Shown here piece after piece: positions 44,751 to 53,794 of a DNA stretch of 64,000 bases. Position numbers and translations under genes: made by a program. The notes beneath the pieces are model-generated. The model ran no database searches, was not told the origin of the DNA, and was given only the letters and a program-made list of their open reading frames with translations. Location of the stretch: the NCBI RefSeq assembly GCF_019038595.1, contig NZ_JAHOPF010000002.1, positions 186,001 through 250,000 on the forward strand. Direction: 5' to 3'. The stretch's first letter is position 1. Every line of letters starts with the position of its first letter. Source of the DNA: Kaistella soli (GTDB lineage Bacteria; Bacteroidota; Bacteroidia; Flavobacteriales; Weeksellaceae).

Positions 44751-45710
44751 TCAGTCTGTTTCCGATGAAGTGACGGCATTTTTCTTACCCTTTAAATTTT
44801 CAATAAGTATTCTTATGCCGTCTTTGGGAGCTGTTGCGCTAATACCAAACCGTTTTTCAAATTTGCTGCTGTCGAAGATATAATCCTGTTCATTCTGATA
44901 ATTCATTTCCGGAAGTTCTCTCATGACAGGCATAAACAATCCGAGGATCCGGATCAGCCAGACGGGTACGGTCTGAATTTTAGCTTCTACCTTCAGTTCT
45001 TCCGCAACTAACTGAATCCACTGCCGGTTCGTTAGTTTCTCTTTTGTTGTAGGTACATGCCAAACCTGGTTATAGGCATCAGCGGTATTTCCCAGTAACG
45101 CGGTGGCCACAGCAGCATCCGGAGTGTACGTATAGGTATGAATTTTATCGGGGGCACCCAATACCTGCGCCTTCTTTCCTTTTAAAAGCTGATCAATAAC
45201 CAGCATATTCAAAGTACTGTTTTTATTATCCGGGCCGTAGAAATCAGCGGATCTTGCGATAAGGGCGGTAAGACTGCCATTTTTCACTTCATTCATAATC
45301 ATCTCATGGAGCTGCTGCCTTACGGCCCCCTTTTTACTGGGCGCGTGGATGGGAGAATCCTCAGTCATGAATGGTATTGCAGATGAATCATACATGTAGA
45401 CATTATCAAAGAAGACCAGTTTGGCGTGATGCTTTTTACAGGCATTAATTACTGCTTTCATAAATGGCGGCCATGTATACTGCCATACGCTGAGTTTGTA
45501 TTCGAACCCGATGACAACGTATACCGTTTCACTCCCGGCCACTGCGCTGTCGATCTGAGAAAGGTCACTGACATCCAGCGGAAAAAGCTCATCCGTTTCG
45601 TTCACCTTTTTTGGGGTCCGGCTAACCAGACGGATGTGATCTGTAAATTTCTTTAGGGCTTTGGCTAACGGTATTCCGACAGCGCCTCCGGATCCAATGA
45701 TGGTCTGCAT
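44751..45710 (-). CDS. NAD(P)-binding epimerase/dehydratase-like protein
   Basis: This 319-residue extended-SDR-like protein starts MQTIIGSGGAVGIPLAKAL (Gly-rich nucleotide-binding loop) and carries FFDNVYMYD and PIHAPSKKGAVRQQLHEMI in the place of the catalytic YxxxK region. It also resembles NmrA-type and saccharopine-type NAD-binding proteins. The start at 45710 is preferred to the far upstream frame because the Rossmann loop begins at once. Substrate unknown. Confidence 0.8.
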   Translation of the reverse strand: MQTIIGSGGAVGIPLAKALKKFTDHIRLVSRTPKKVNETDELFPLDVSDLSQIDSAVAGSETVYVVIGFEYKLSVWQYTWPPFMKAVINACKKHHAKLVFFDNVYMYDSSAIPFMTEDSPIHAPSKKGAVRQQLHEMIMNEVKNGSLTALIARSADFYGPDNKNSTLNMLVIDQLLKGKKAQVLGAPDKIHTYTYTPDAAVATALLGNTADAYNQVWHVPTTKEKLTNRQWIQLVAEELKVEAKIQTVPVWLIRILGLFMPVMRELPEMNYQNEQDYIFDSSKFEKRFGISATAPKDGIRILIENLKGKKNAVTSSETD

Positions 45711-45880
45711 GGTGATGTTTTTAATGCTTTTTGATGAACAGTAACAGTATGTCCTGGCATTCCAAATATACGGATTCCGGGAAGAAATGCCATTACTGTA
45801 CAAACAGATTAATATTAAATATCATTCACAGGTAAAATGCTTTACCTCTGCGCTGCCACTAGATTTCCGCTTTTAAAACT

Positions 45881-45888
45881 TACCTTTG
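45881..45888 (+). promoter_or_regulatory. -7 box before the TauE/SafE gene
   Basis: TACCTTTG fits TAnnTTTG and lies 16 bp before the TTG codon at 45905, so the leader is very short. Confidence 0.5.
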
Positions 45889-45904
45889 CAAAAATTGTAA
45901 ACTG

Positions 45905-46672
45905 TTGGAAACGGAACTGTTATTTTATCTCTGCGGCGCGGCATTCTGTGCCGGATTTATTGATGCCATCGTAGGAGGCGGCGGACTCATTCAGACTCCT
46001 CTGGCTTTGGTTTTGTTACCGCATCTTCCCGTTTCTACGGTCATCGGAACCCTTAAGATCCCGGCTTTCAGCGGTACGGCTATCGCGACCAGCCAGTACC
46101 TGAAAAATGTTAAAATAAACTGGAAGCTTTTCGGTCTCATGGCACTTATTGCGTTTGTCTGCGCATTTCTGGGTTCACAGCTATTAACCGTCGTCAGCAA
46201 TGATTTCATCAAACCCGTGCTGCTGTTCATCCTGATCGCTCTGGCTGTTTATACGCTTTTTAAAAAAGACTTCGGGCAGGCCAAAGAAAAGCAGATTCCC
46301 TGGCATACCGCTGTCATCAACGGTTGCATCGTGAGTGTTGCAGTGGGGTTTTATGACGGGTTCATCGGTCCCGGGGCAGGAACCTTTTTTATTCTGGGTT
46401 TTGTAACCCTCCTCGGAATGGATTTCCTTCATGCCAATACCAACGCTAAACTGATTAACCTTGCGACCAATGCAGGTTCTATTTCGCTGTTCTTACTGAA
46501 AGGAAAAATCATCTGGGCCATTGCACTTCCCATGGCGGTATGCAACGCGCTGGGCGGATTTGTGGGCGCCAAACTGGCGATTAAAAGAGGTAACCGGTTT
46601 ATCCGCTATGTGTTTATCCTGGTCATCTTTCTGTCAATCGGAAGATTCGGGTATGAGGTGATGTTTAAATAG
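45905..46672 (+). CDS. TauE/SafE-family membrane transporter
   Basis: This 255-residue inner-membrane protein has about seven or eight helices and the two family repeats, each starting with a Gly/Pro-rich loop: FIDAIVGGGGLIQTPLAL (about 18-35) and FYDGFIGPGAGTFFILGF (about 150-167). It probably exports sulfite, sulfonates or similar organic anions; the substrate is not known. The start is TTG (no ATG is near), with the -7 box just upstream. Confidence 0.85.
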   Translation: METELLFYLCGAAFCAGFIDAIVGGGGLIQTPLALVLLPHLPVSTVIGTLKIPAFSGTAIATSQYLKNVKINWKLFGLMALIAFVCAFLGSQLLTVVSNDFIKPVLLFILIALAVYTLFKKDFGQAKEKQIPWHTAVINGCIVSVAVGFYDGFIGPGAGTFFILGFVTLLGMDFLHANTNAKLINLATNAGSISLFLLKGKIIWAIALPMAVCNALGGFVGAKLAIKRGNRFIRYVFILVIFLSIGRFGYEVMFK

Positions 46673-46755
46673 CATTTGCTTATAAAGCGTTTGATAAGCG
46701 CCAAGGGCAGGTGCCTGTTTCCGGAAGTTTCTTTTGCTTTTGCGCATACGCCACT

Positions 46756-47418
46756 TTAGCCATTTTCAGGATGGTTATCAGTTACCGCAACTCCCTGCAG
46801 ACCGCCATCACCTGAAATCAGCAGCAGATCGGTGAATCCCTTTTTACTGCGGAACTGCTTTTTCAGCATCAGCGTACCCCGCTCATGGTTTTCCGGAAAC
46901 GGATGCACATGACGCCGGAATTTTCCTGTATCAAAATTAAGCTGCAGCTCAATAATGGTTTCCGGAAGTATTCGGGCGGAGGAAAAATTCAGATTTAGCT
47001 GTCCTTCGATTCGTACGGCCTGTAACAGTTTTGAAAAGTTCACCTGCTTTTGATGAAAGTTGAAACCGGCAAGCAAATACCGGCCTTCAGGAGTGGCAAG
47101 TCCGCCTGTTACGGTGCGCTGGCCGTTGGGCGCAGGGTCACATGATTTAAGACTCAGCATCAGTTTGGAAACCCTTTGATAAAGATAGCGGTCGTTCAGC
47201 TTGGCGCATTCCTCAGCTAATGCAGTACGCAGAAATTTGCCCGCTGCAGAAGCTTTCCCGAATTCGGTATTGTGTTCTACCACGGTTTGCTGTGCGGAGG
47301 TTTTGGGTCCTTTTTTCTTTGTCGCTGCCCGGCGCACGATCTCTTTACCGTTCAGCTTATAGAAGACGTATTCGCCCAGTTTTCCGGTGACCCCGAATAT
47401 TGAATGTACTTTTCCCAT
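46756..47418 (-). CDS. Conserved protein of unknown function
   Basis: This 220-residue protein has no signal peptide or membrane helix. It begins MGKVHSIFGVTGKLGEYVFYKLNGKEIVR and has a basic region (RRAATKKKGPKTSAQQTVV) and a Phe/Gly-containing C-terminal half with likely beta strands. Its beginning weakly recalls DUF6266-type proteins of Bacteroidota (a 'GK.G...Y...GK...R...T..Q' layout), but I would not assign a family. It stands alone, downstream of an 11-bp phased repeat region. Confidence 0.6.
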   Translation of the reverse strand: MGKVHSIFGVTGKLGEYVFYKLNGKEIVRRAATKKKGPKTSAQQTVVEHNTEFGKASAAGKFLRTALAEECAKLNDRYLYQRVSKLMLSLKSCDPAPNGQRTVTGGLATPEGRYLLAGFNFHQKQVNFSKLLQAVRIEGQLNLNFSSARILPETIIELQLNFDTGKFRRHVHPFPENHERGTLMLKKQFRSKKGFTDLLLISGDGGLQGVAVTDNHPENG

Positions 47419-47608
47419 GGCTGTGTGTTCAGGACGTTAGTGTTTCAAATTTATAAAAAAAGCGGCAGAAAATTATAATGCGATTAATTTTTATTATCTT
47501 TACATCTGACTGATTACCAGCGAATAACATTTTTGGCCGCAGTAATTATATGGTCAAATTATTTCTATTAAATTCGTTCCCCCCTTCTCCAGATCGCATT
47601 TTGCTGAG

Positions 47609-47696
47609 GTTGACCCGTAGTTGCCCCGTAGTTGCGCCGTAGTATGTTCGACCACTGTTCGATGACTGTTCTACCTTTGTCACACCTTTGTTGTAC
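47609..47696 (+). repeat. Array of eight 11-bp phased units
   Basis: The sequence divides into eight consecutive 11-bp units without a gap: GTTGACCCGTA, GTTGCCCCGTA, GTTGCGCCGTA, GTATGTTCGAC, CACTGTTCGAT, GACTGTTCTAC, CTTTGTCACAC, CTTTGTTGTAC. Neighbours differ by one to four bases, and the sequence drifts along the array while the period holds. The last units resemble the TTTGTCCCCCA arrays near the T9SS genes. Confidence 0.7.
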
Positions 47697-47857
47697 CTAA
47701 CTTCGGAAAACAGCCCTTTTTTCCGGACATTTCCCGAAGCAATCCCGAACTATGACGGGAGGATTCCGTTTATAATGCTCCTTCATTTTTATCTTTCTTT
47801 TAAAACCGATGATTGCTTTGGATACCCCATCTACAGCACAGATTTAGTGCAAAAAAA

Positions 47858-47883
47858 AAGCCGGAAGAAAGATCTTCCGGCTT
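47858..47883 (-). terminator. Terminator of the endonuclease gene
   Basis: AAGCCGGAAG pairs perfectly with CTTCCGGCTT over a 6-nt loop; long T-run on the minus strand. Confidence 0.9.
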
Positions 47884-47912
47884 GATAAGTCCGTCTGGTT
47901 TAGCTGGTGAAA

Positions 47913-49694
47913 TTAATCAACAATAATTTTAGCAGACTGTGTTTTTGTGGTAATAAAATAAACTCCTTTCGGCAGTTTAGTCATATTCACTTTTTCGTTG
48001 TTGTTTACGTTGCTGATGGTCTGTAATAACTGACCGTTTACGCTGTAAACTTTTACGGTTTCATTTTTATCGATTCCGCTGATGAAGAATTCGTGACCTT
48101 TTACCGGATTAGGATAAACAGTGATTTTTCTGTTTGAAACAGCTACATCATCCGCCGCAAGTTTTTCATAGCAGGTCCATGAAAGATTGTCGAAAGATAC
48201 ACGGTTGCTGGTGCTCTCGTCAATCAGTTCAATTACTACATTACCTTCTACATTGATGTTTTCGATAATTTGGTTTTTAGCAGTTTTAGAATAAGGAATC
48301 TGTCCTTTCACTACCCCATTGATTTTCAGGGTGTAGTTTCCTGCACTATCTGCAAACGGAAGGTAAGTTTTAACACTTAGAGAACCGATGCCTCCTGAAA
48401 TAACAGATGATTTTACTGAACCTTTTCTTATACAGATGGCTTTGTTGCTGGTGCCGTCGATATAAATCTGAGTGTCTGTTCTTGTATTGGTTGCAGTCCA
48501 CACAATGCCGTTATTCGACCATGTTCTGTCGCCATAAGAAGATGCAGGAGGAGTACCTCCTGTGGAAGGAATTTTTTCAAAGTCTTCAGTACCACAAGTG
48601 GTTCCTGTCCCTGTTCCGCCTCCATTGCCCTGGTCTGCATCAGTAGTGCCGTCAACAGCGGTACTGTTAGCAGATTTGTTACCTGCAGCATCTCTTGCCA
48701 CCACATAGAATGAGTAAGTGGTAGAAGCTGCCAATCCTGTTACTGTTCCGGAGTTGGTGGACACTGTAGATTTGTACACCCCGTTTACATAAATATCATA
48801 TCCTGTAACTGCAATGTTATCTGTAGAAGCATTCCAAGCTAAAGAGATCGTAGAAGAGGTAGTTCCTGTAACAGCTAAATTAACAGGCACGGAAGGTGCT
48901 TCGGTGTCAGAAGAAGTTCCTCCGCTGAAAGTATCAGGCCAGGTATTCTGAGCAGCCGGTCCTTTCCAGATCAGCGTTGCCAAATAAGGGTTATCGATAA
49001 AAGGGTTTCTGTTGTGCTGAATACCGAAAACCACATTGTTTCTCTGTCTTTCGAAATCTGAAACCGGATCCTCGATATTCCATTTCAAAAGGATATCCGG
49101 GAAGTCCGCCGAATAAGTATTCGGGTTCATGGTAATGTTTAAAGGCAGACATCTGGCGTCGTATCTCACATACATGTACATGAGGATTCTTGCGACATCC
49201 CCTTTCCACTCGTCACCCGGGTACCATCCGCCACGGCTTGTTTTGTAAGCGGCAGCACCGGCTCCGTCATCAAACAGGAGACTTCCTCTGGTGCTGTTCA
49301 GGGTATTGTCCGCAGGACGCAAATGGTGTCCGTCTGCTCCGGGACCTGATGTTCCCAGGTTTGGGGTTCCCTTTGATTTCGCGTACACGTGCTCGCGGTT
49401 CCACTGGCCGCTGTAAGGACGGCTTCTCTGGTGAGTTCCTGAACTCTGTGAGCCGTACATCAATAAAATATTGGCCGGGTTTTCCGGATCTGCATCACTT
49501 GTTTTAAAAAGAGAAGCTAACCCCGCAGAATAAGAGATCGTCTGCGTGTGGGTTGTTGTGATCAAGGTTGCCAACTGGCTTTTCAGGCCGTTACCGGTTT
49601 GGGTAAAATCAACACCTGAATAATAAGACGGCGCACTCTGCGCGTAAAGTAAGAATGAAAAAATACTTACTAAAAAAGATAATTTTAGTTTCAT
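47913..49694 (-). CDS. Secreted endonuclease I with FN3 domain and T9SS sorting tail
   Basis: This 593-residue protein has a signal peptide (ends near LLYAQ, residue 19). Residues about 20-265 are an endonuclease I (EndA-type, His-Me finger) domain: QWNREHVYAKSKG with the catalytic His, then GADGHHLRPADNTLNSTRG. A fibronectin type III domain spans about 270-360. A beta-sandwich follows at about 375-510, and a type A T9SS sorting domain (ITVYPNPVKGHEF to KIIVD) ends the protein. It should be exported by T9SS and degrade extracellular DNA. Confidence 0.92.
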   Translation of the reverse strand: MKLKLSFLVSIFSFLLYAQSAPSYYSGVDFTQTGNGLKSQLATLITTTHTQTISYSAGLASLFKTSDADPENPANILLMYGSQSSGTHQRSRPYSGQWNREHVYAKSKGTPNLGTSGPGADGHHLRPADNTLNSTRGSLLFDDGAGAAAYKTSRGGWYPGDEWKGDVARILMYMYVRYDARCLPLNITMNPNTYSADFPDILLKWNIEDPVSDFERQRNNVVFGIQHNRNPFIDNPYLATLIWKGPAAQNTWPDTFSGGTSSDTEAPSVPVNLAVTGTTSSTISLAWNASTDNIAVTGYDIYVNGVYKSTVSTNSGTVTGLAASTTYSFYVVARDAAGNKSANSTAVDGTTDADQGNGGGTGTGTTCGTEDFEKIPSTGGTPPASSYGDRTWSNNGIVWTATNTRTDTQIYIDGTSNKAICIRKGSVKSSVISGGIGSLSVKTYLPFADSAGNYTLKINGVVKGQIPYSKTAKNQIIENINVEGNVVIELIDESTSNRVSFDNLSWTCYEKLAADDVAVSNRKITVYPNPVKGHEFFISGIDKNETVKVYSVNGQLLQTISNVNNNEKVNMTKLPKGVYFITTKTQSAKIIVD

Positions 49695-49706
49695 GTTAAT
49701 ATATAT

Positions 49707-50246
49707 TTATTTTTTTTCTGCAATAATGTTATTGTGATGGGTAACGGTGAACGGATGATCCTGAACGGCAATGGAAACCGGCTGTTCAAATTCAAGAAAA
49801 ACATCAGTTCCGAAAACATAGAGGACAGCAGCTGTACCATTATCCATTACTGAAGAGGAAACCTCCACCTTGATACCCTGCAATGAGGCTTCACCGAGGT
49901 GTTTAAGATCTTCAGGAAGGTGCAGTTCATTTTCAGTAAAGGCAAGAACAGAAGTCCAGAGCCCGGGATGCATTTCGCCTTCCCCGACAAAGAGGCGGTT
50001 TTCTGCACGGTCGATTCCAATGACATAAAGCGGTGCTTTTTTGCCGCCCACATTAATGCCTTTCCGCTGACCCAGGATGAAATTCTCAATCCCTGAATGT
50101 TCGCCGACCAGGAAACCGTCAAACAGAGAATACACTCTGCGGGAATACCTGCAAAGCATTTCTTTTTTTGAACTGAATTCAGGCTGCGGCTTACTGTAAA
50201 GAGGAGACGTGGCTGGAATTTCGACAATCTGTCCTTTATTGATCAT
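49707..50246 (-). pseudogene. Orphan MnmA-like C-terminal domain
   Basis: This open frame of about 179 codons matches only the C-terminal half of tRNA 2-thiouridylase MnmA: FLVGEHSGIENFILGQRKGINVGG, then YVIGIDRAENRLFVGEGEMHPGLW and the end VFLEFEQPVSIAVQDHPFTV. The PP-loop ATPase and the two catalytic Cys of MnmA are absent, and no trace of them is upstream. It is either a decayed paralogue or a free-standing domain. The frame has no stop, which favours a domain kept for some reason, so the pseudogene label is provisional. It starts 12 bp before the endonuclease start region and may share a transcript with it. Confidence 0.6.
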
Positions 50247-50837
50247 TACCATTTAAAGATAAGACACTGAGTCTAAGTTTTTTTAAAGCTTTTCCCTTCT
50301 AAATAAGGGGAAGCTAAAGTAGGTATTTTATTTGAAACCACAGGTGTGCATTATCAGGTTTCAAATATTTGTATTCAGAACAGATCAAATCACCAATTTT
50401 CAGATCATCACCAACCCGCTAAAACACTGAATAACAACACTATACAGTTAAACCAACACCTACCTCCTCTTCCCATAAAATAAGCATCTTAAAGATAAAA
50501 AAGAAGAGAAATGTTAAAATGAGAGCTCCCAAATGGAGAGGCTGAAACCCGGTTTAGGCAGTTCAACCTTATTTTTTCAGGCTGAAAGTTAATAATAACC
50601 CATGAAGAAGACAGAAAACATTACAGATCATGCAAGCTGCTGTAAATTTGTTACCAAAAAGATAAAATATCTGCACATTCCACAAATTACGTATCTTTAC
50701 ATTAAGCTGTTCTTTAAAAGCATACCGCAGGATGGACACTGACGAAAAAAAACAGTGAGGACTGTACCGAAATAAGAAATAAAATACGGATAGGCTTTCT
50801 AAAAAGAATATCCGCTTCACCAAAAAAAACAGAAAAG
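50247..50837. other. About 590-bp gene-free region
   Basis: No gene is supported. One short minus-strand frame (50569-50823) is Phe/Leu-rich and does not look coding. A TAAATTTG box (50643-50650) could be a distant promoter for the glyoxalase-like gene, but no -33 is seen. Confidence 0.4.
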
Positions 50838-51248
50838 ATGGCTAAACAGATTTTTATCAATTTACCGGTAAAGGACCTGCAGAAATCAGTGGATTTTTAC
50901 AGTGCTTTAGGATTTACCAATAACCCGCAGTTTTCTGATGACACGGGAAAGTGTATGGTATGGAGCGAAAACATATTTGTAATGCTTTTAACCCATGACA
51001 AATTCTCTGGCTTTGCTTCCAAACCGGTTGCCGACAGCAGGTCACAACTCTCTGCCCTTTTTTCATTAGCAGTGGAATCCCCTGACGAAATGAACAGGAT
51101 CATGAGCAGCGGACTGAATGCAGGCGGAACAGAACCCGTAGAAATGAGAGATCACGGCTTTATGGAGGAGCGCACCATCGAGGATTTCGACGGACATACC
51201 TGGGAAATTTTCTTTATGGATATGTCGAAATTCCCTTCCGAAAAGTAA
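50838..51248 (+). CDS. VOC/glyoxalase-fold protein
   Basis: This 136-residue protein has the VOC beta-alpha-beta repeats: INLPVKDLQKSVDFYSALGF at the start and DFDGHTWEIFFMD at the end, the place of the metal-binding Glu. It belongs to the glyoxalase/bleomycin-resistance/dioxygenase superfamily, so a small-molecule enzyme or binder. Substrate unknown. A weak ribosome site precedes the ATG. Confidence 0.85.
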   Translation: MAKQIFINLPVKDLQKSVDFYSALGFTNNPQFSDDTGKCMVWSENIFVMLLTHDKFSGFASKPVADSRSQLSALFSLAVESPDEMNRIMSSGLNAGGTEPVEMRDHGFMEERTIEDFDGHTWEIFFMDMSKFPSEK

Positions 51249-51341
51249 GCGCGATAACATATCCCGAACCGGTTCCGCGCCCGTTTTAAGCTGCGCGAAC
51301 TTGTGTTTCAATCATGATTATGCCGTGAATGCCGTTTCCGG

Positions 51342-52553
51342 TTACCCGGTCTTTTGCGAAAGCTCAGCTTTTTCTCCCAGCAACTGATCAATAATACCGC
51401 AGAACATCTCAATACCTGTCCCGGCGATTTCATCCGGGAAATCGTAATCGTGATGATGAAGTGCTGGAGAATTCACTCCTGCTCCGAGGCCGAACATTGC
51501 CGACGGATACTTTGCGGAGTACCAGCCGAAATCTTCCCCAAACTTAAAGGGCAGCGGTCTTTCCTTTACTTCAAGTCCATGGCCTGCAGCAGCGTTCCGG
51601 ATGAGTTGATTGCATTCAGGATCATTCACTGACGCCGGAAAATAATCGAACCAGCTGATGTCATGTTCCAGCGCATGCGCGTCGCTGACAGTGGTGACGA
51701 GGTGTGATAATTTAGTTTTAAGTTCTTCCATCTTCGCATCACTCCAGGTTCTCAGGGTATAATGCAGCTCGCCGCTGCCGGCGGATATGCCATACGCTTT
51801 TTCACCCATGGTGAGATGGACCGGGGTGAGCAGTGCAAAATTTTTCTGTGTTTCATCAGTAACGTTAAGGGCAGCGAGGGCGTCAATAATTTTAGCCAAG
51901 GCAGCGGCGGGATTGATCCCGTTTTCAGGTTCGGAGGCGTGGCACTGTTTTCCCTTCAGTGAAATGCAGACGCTCTGCACGGAGGCAGAAAAAAAGTGAT
52001 CAACAACAATTACCGTATTCATCTTTTCGCCGGGAAGATTGTGAAGGGCAAAGAAGTAATCGGGCTTCAGGTTTTTTAAGACTCCGCTTTCAAGCACTGC
52101 ATGCGCTCCTTCTCCGTTTTCTTCGGCAGGCTGAAACAGCAATACGACCTTTCCCTTTTTCAGTTTTTTTTCTTTCAGCATTAATGCGACACCGGCCAAA
52201 ACAGCCATATGCCCATCGTGACCACATTTATGCGATACCCCGGGGTTCACGGAACGGTGCTCAAACTGATTGACTTCCATGATCGGCAGTGCATCCAGTT
52301 CACAACGGATCACCACCACAGGACCGTCATCCGAAAAGCGGTATACCGCTGCCAGTCCGTTACCGCCAATACCGGTGATGAGTTCCGTATCATGGTGGGT
52401 GGAGATAAACCCTTGGATGCGCTGCGCTGTTTCTTTCTCCTTTCCTGAAAGTTCGGGATGCCGGTGCAGTGTTTTTCTCAGCTGGGTGATCTCTTTGAGT
52501 ATCTCGTTTCTATTCTCAGTAAATTCGTGAGTTTCGGGGTGCATCATGGTCAT
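51342..52553 (-). CDS. M20D-type amidohydrolase
   Basis: This 403-residue metal enzyme splits N-acyl amino acids or similar amides (IAA-amino-acid hydrolase/hippurate hydrolase group). The metal and catalytic motifs are in place: ELDALPIMEVN, KCGHDGHMAVLAGVA (Cys and His ligands), PAEENGEGAHAVLESG and the final LHHHDYDFPDE. A dimerisation domain is inserted at about 195-310. It is cytoplasmic. The start may be 52553 (MTMMH) or 52547 (MMH). Confidence 0.9.
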   Translation of the reverse strand: MTMMHPETHEFTENRNEILKEITQLRKTLHRHPELSGKEKETAQRIQGFISTHHDTELITGIGGNGLAAVYRFSDDGPVVVIRCELDALPIMEVNQFEHRSVNPGVSHKCGHDGHMAVLAGVALMLKEKKLKKGKVVLLFQPAEENGEGAHAVLESGVLKNLKPDYFFALHNLPGEKMNTVIVVDHFFSASVQSVCISLKGKQCHASEPENGINPAAALAKIIDALAALNVTDETQKNFALLTPVHLTMGEKAYGISAGSGELHYTLRTWSDAKMEELKTKLSHLVTTVSDAHALEHDISWFDYFPASVNDPECNQLIRNAAAGHGLEVKERPLPFKFGEDFGWYSAKYPSAMFGLGAGVNSPALHHHDYDFPDEIAGTGIEMFCGIIDQLLGEKAELSQKTG

Positions 52554-53089
52554 TGGTTATCAAAAAGGTGTACAGGCAAATTTAACTTTTTATTCTTCAA
52601 TGAGAAAGGGCTAAAAGCTGTGTTGCTTTGGGGTTAAATTTTAAACCACAAAGATTTAATAAAGGCTGATGAATTTTAAGGGAGAAAAAGGAGCAAAAAG
52701 GAGCTGTTTTGTTGTTTAAATTTTGAAACTATACACATCTAACAACAGCTGTATGAGTTTTAAAAGGAAATAAAAGAGCAAAAAGGATTGTGCTGATCGT
52801 CGTATTGCTTTGTAGTTAAATTTTAAACCACAAAGATTTAAGAAAGGCTGATGAATTTTAAGGGAGAAAAAAGGAGCGAAAAGGAGCGCGCTAACCTTTG
52901 TGTTGCTTTGATGTTAAATTCTAAACCTCAAAGATTTAAGAAAGGCTGTATGACCGTAGAATAAAACGGTAAAAGGTGTAGCTGACGTTGTTTTGGATTA
53001 TTAACAAGTAAAATCTAGCTTTATTACCATAAAAAAAACTCTGCCATGTGGCGGAGTTTTTTTTGCTCACACCTTCGTGTTATGCATTC
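52554..53089. repeat. Region with 98-bp degenerate intergenic repeats
   Basis: The block AAACCACAAAGATTTAA (52643-), its close copies at 52825 and 52923, and a degenerate copy in between define units of about 91-98 bp. Each contains AAAGGCTG and, in the better ones, GAATTTTAAGGGAGAAA and AAAAGGAGC. The region has stops in all frames, so it is not coding. A terminator (53031-53064) closes the right side. Confidence 0.6.
53031..53064 (-). terminator. Terminator of the small secreted-protein gene
   Basis: AACTCTGCC with GGCGGAGTT (one G-U pair) over an ATGT loop, flanked by A and T runs so both strands can end here. Confidence 0.75.
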
Positions 53090-53461
53090 CTAAGGGGTGT
53101 ATCCGCAGGTCCAGCGGTTATCAGGAATGGTTGGGAATACCAGAAAAAACTTATCGGGTCTGTCAATTTTCTCAGCTTCTCCCCCATCCAGATATCCCCC
53201 TTTGAAATAGAGGTTGCCTTTCTCATCCACCGTGTACTTACCGTTACTTGGTTTCTGAAAACCGGAATAGGTATAAGACCCGTCTTTTTTTAAAGTAAAA
53301 GATCCTTTTGGCGTGTACTGATAATATCCGCCGCTGTATTGGGAGGAAGTGCAGCCATATTTGCCCAGTTTTGGTGCATTGTTTTTGTTTTGGGATTTAA
53401 CCGCTAAGGGACAGAACAGCAGCGCCGCTGTCAGCACCGAATAAAAATAATCTTTCATCAT
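53090..53461 (-). CDS. Small secreted protein of unknown function
   Basis: This 123-residue protein has a signal peptide (to about residue 24, AVKSQ). The mature part has Gly/Tyr-rich beta sequence (SGGYYQYTPKGSFTLKKDGSYTYSG and YTVDEKGNLYFKGGYL) and two Cys (C37, C119) that may pair. The alternating polar pattern looks like a small beta-sheet domain for display or ligand binding. No family is recognised. Confidence 0.7.
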   Translation of the reverse strand: MMKDYFYSVLTAALLFCPLAVKSQNKNNAPKLGKYGCTSSQYSGGYYQYTPKGSFTLKKDGSYTYSGFQKPSNGKYTVDEKGNLYFKGGYLDGGEAEKIDRPDKFFLVFPTIPDNRWTCGYTP

Positions 53462-53637
53462 GTTTTTAAATTTAGTAATGCTAAGCTACTGTTTTACAGG
53501 AATATCAGCAAATTTTATCTCCGTATCACAGCGACATTGTTCCTTCCTCAGCACAGGCGGCGTGGATTGCTTCCCTGAAGCAGAATATTCAAAAAGAAAA
53601 CCGTAACCCATTTATAATAAATTGATTATCTTTGGAC

Positions 53638-53722
53638 TCATGACTTTTTAGTAGTTAAAAAAGAGGAGTTTTCCTTGCAAATCATGAGTTGCCCCGCCGG
53701 CCTGGCGGGGCATTTTTTGTTA
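53638..53722 (+). ncRNA. Candidate small RNA, family copy 2
   Basis: A -7 box TATCTTTG (53627-53634), then ATGACTTTTTAGTAGTT, an 8-bp stem ACTCATGA/TCATGAGT (53636-53643 with 53682-53689), and a strong terminator TGCCCCGCC...GGCGGGGCA followed by six T. The 5' part aligns with the 43.34 kb candidate. No protein gene lies near on this strand. Confidence 0.5.
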
Positions 53723-53794
53723 CTTATATTACCGATTGCACGGTGTTCCATGAAACATCCGTTTCTCTTTAGAAAAACTTCGCATTTAAATTTA

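Larger units (their letters stand above)
47419..47912. other. 494-bp gap with a phased 11-bp repeat array
   Basis: No gene is seen. It holds the 11-bp repeat array at 47609-47696 and the terminator of the endonuclease gene at 47858-47883. Confidence 0.5.

Noticed and set aside
45711..45803. Upstream start of the NAD-binding protein
   Set aside because: It adds a Cys/Tyr-rich stretch before the Rossmann loop that is unlike the family.
47609..47696. CRISPR-like array
   Set aside because: Units are 11 bp with no spacers.
50569..50823. 84-residue minus-strand frame before the VOC gene
   Set aside because: Hydrophobic, Phe-rich AT translation with no coding signs.
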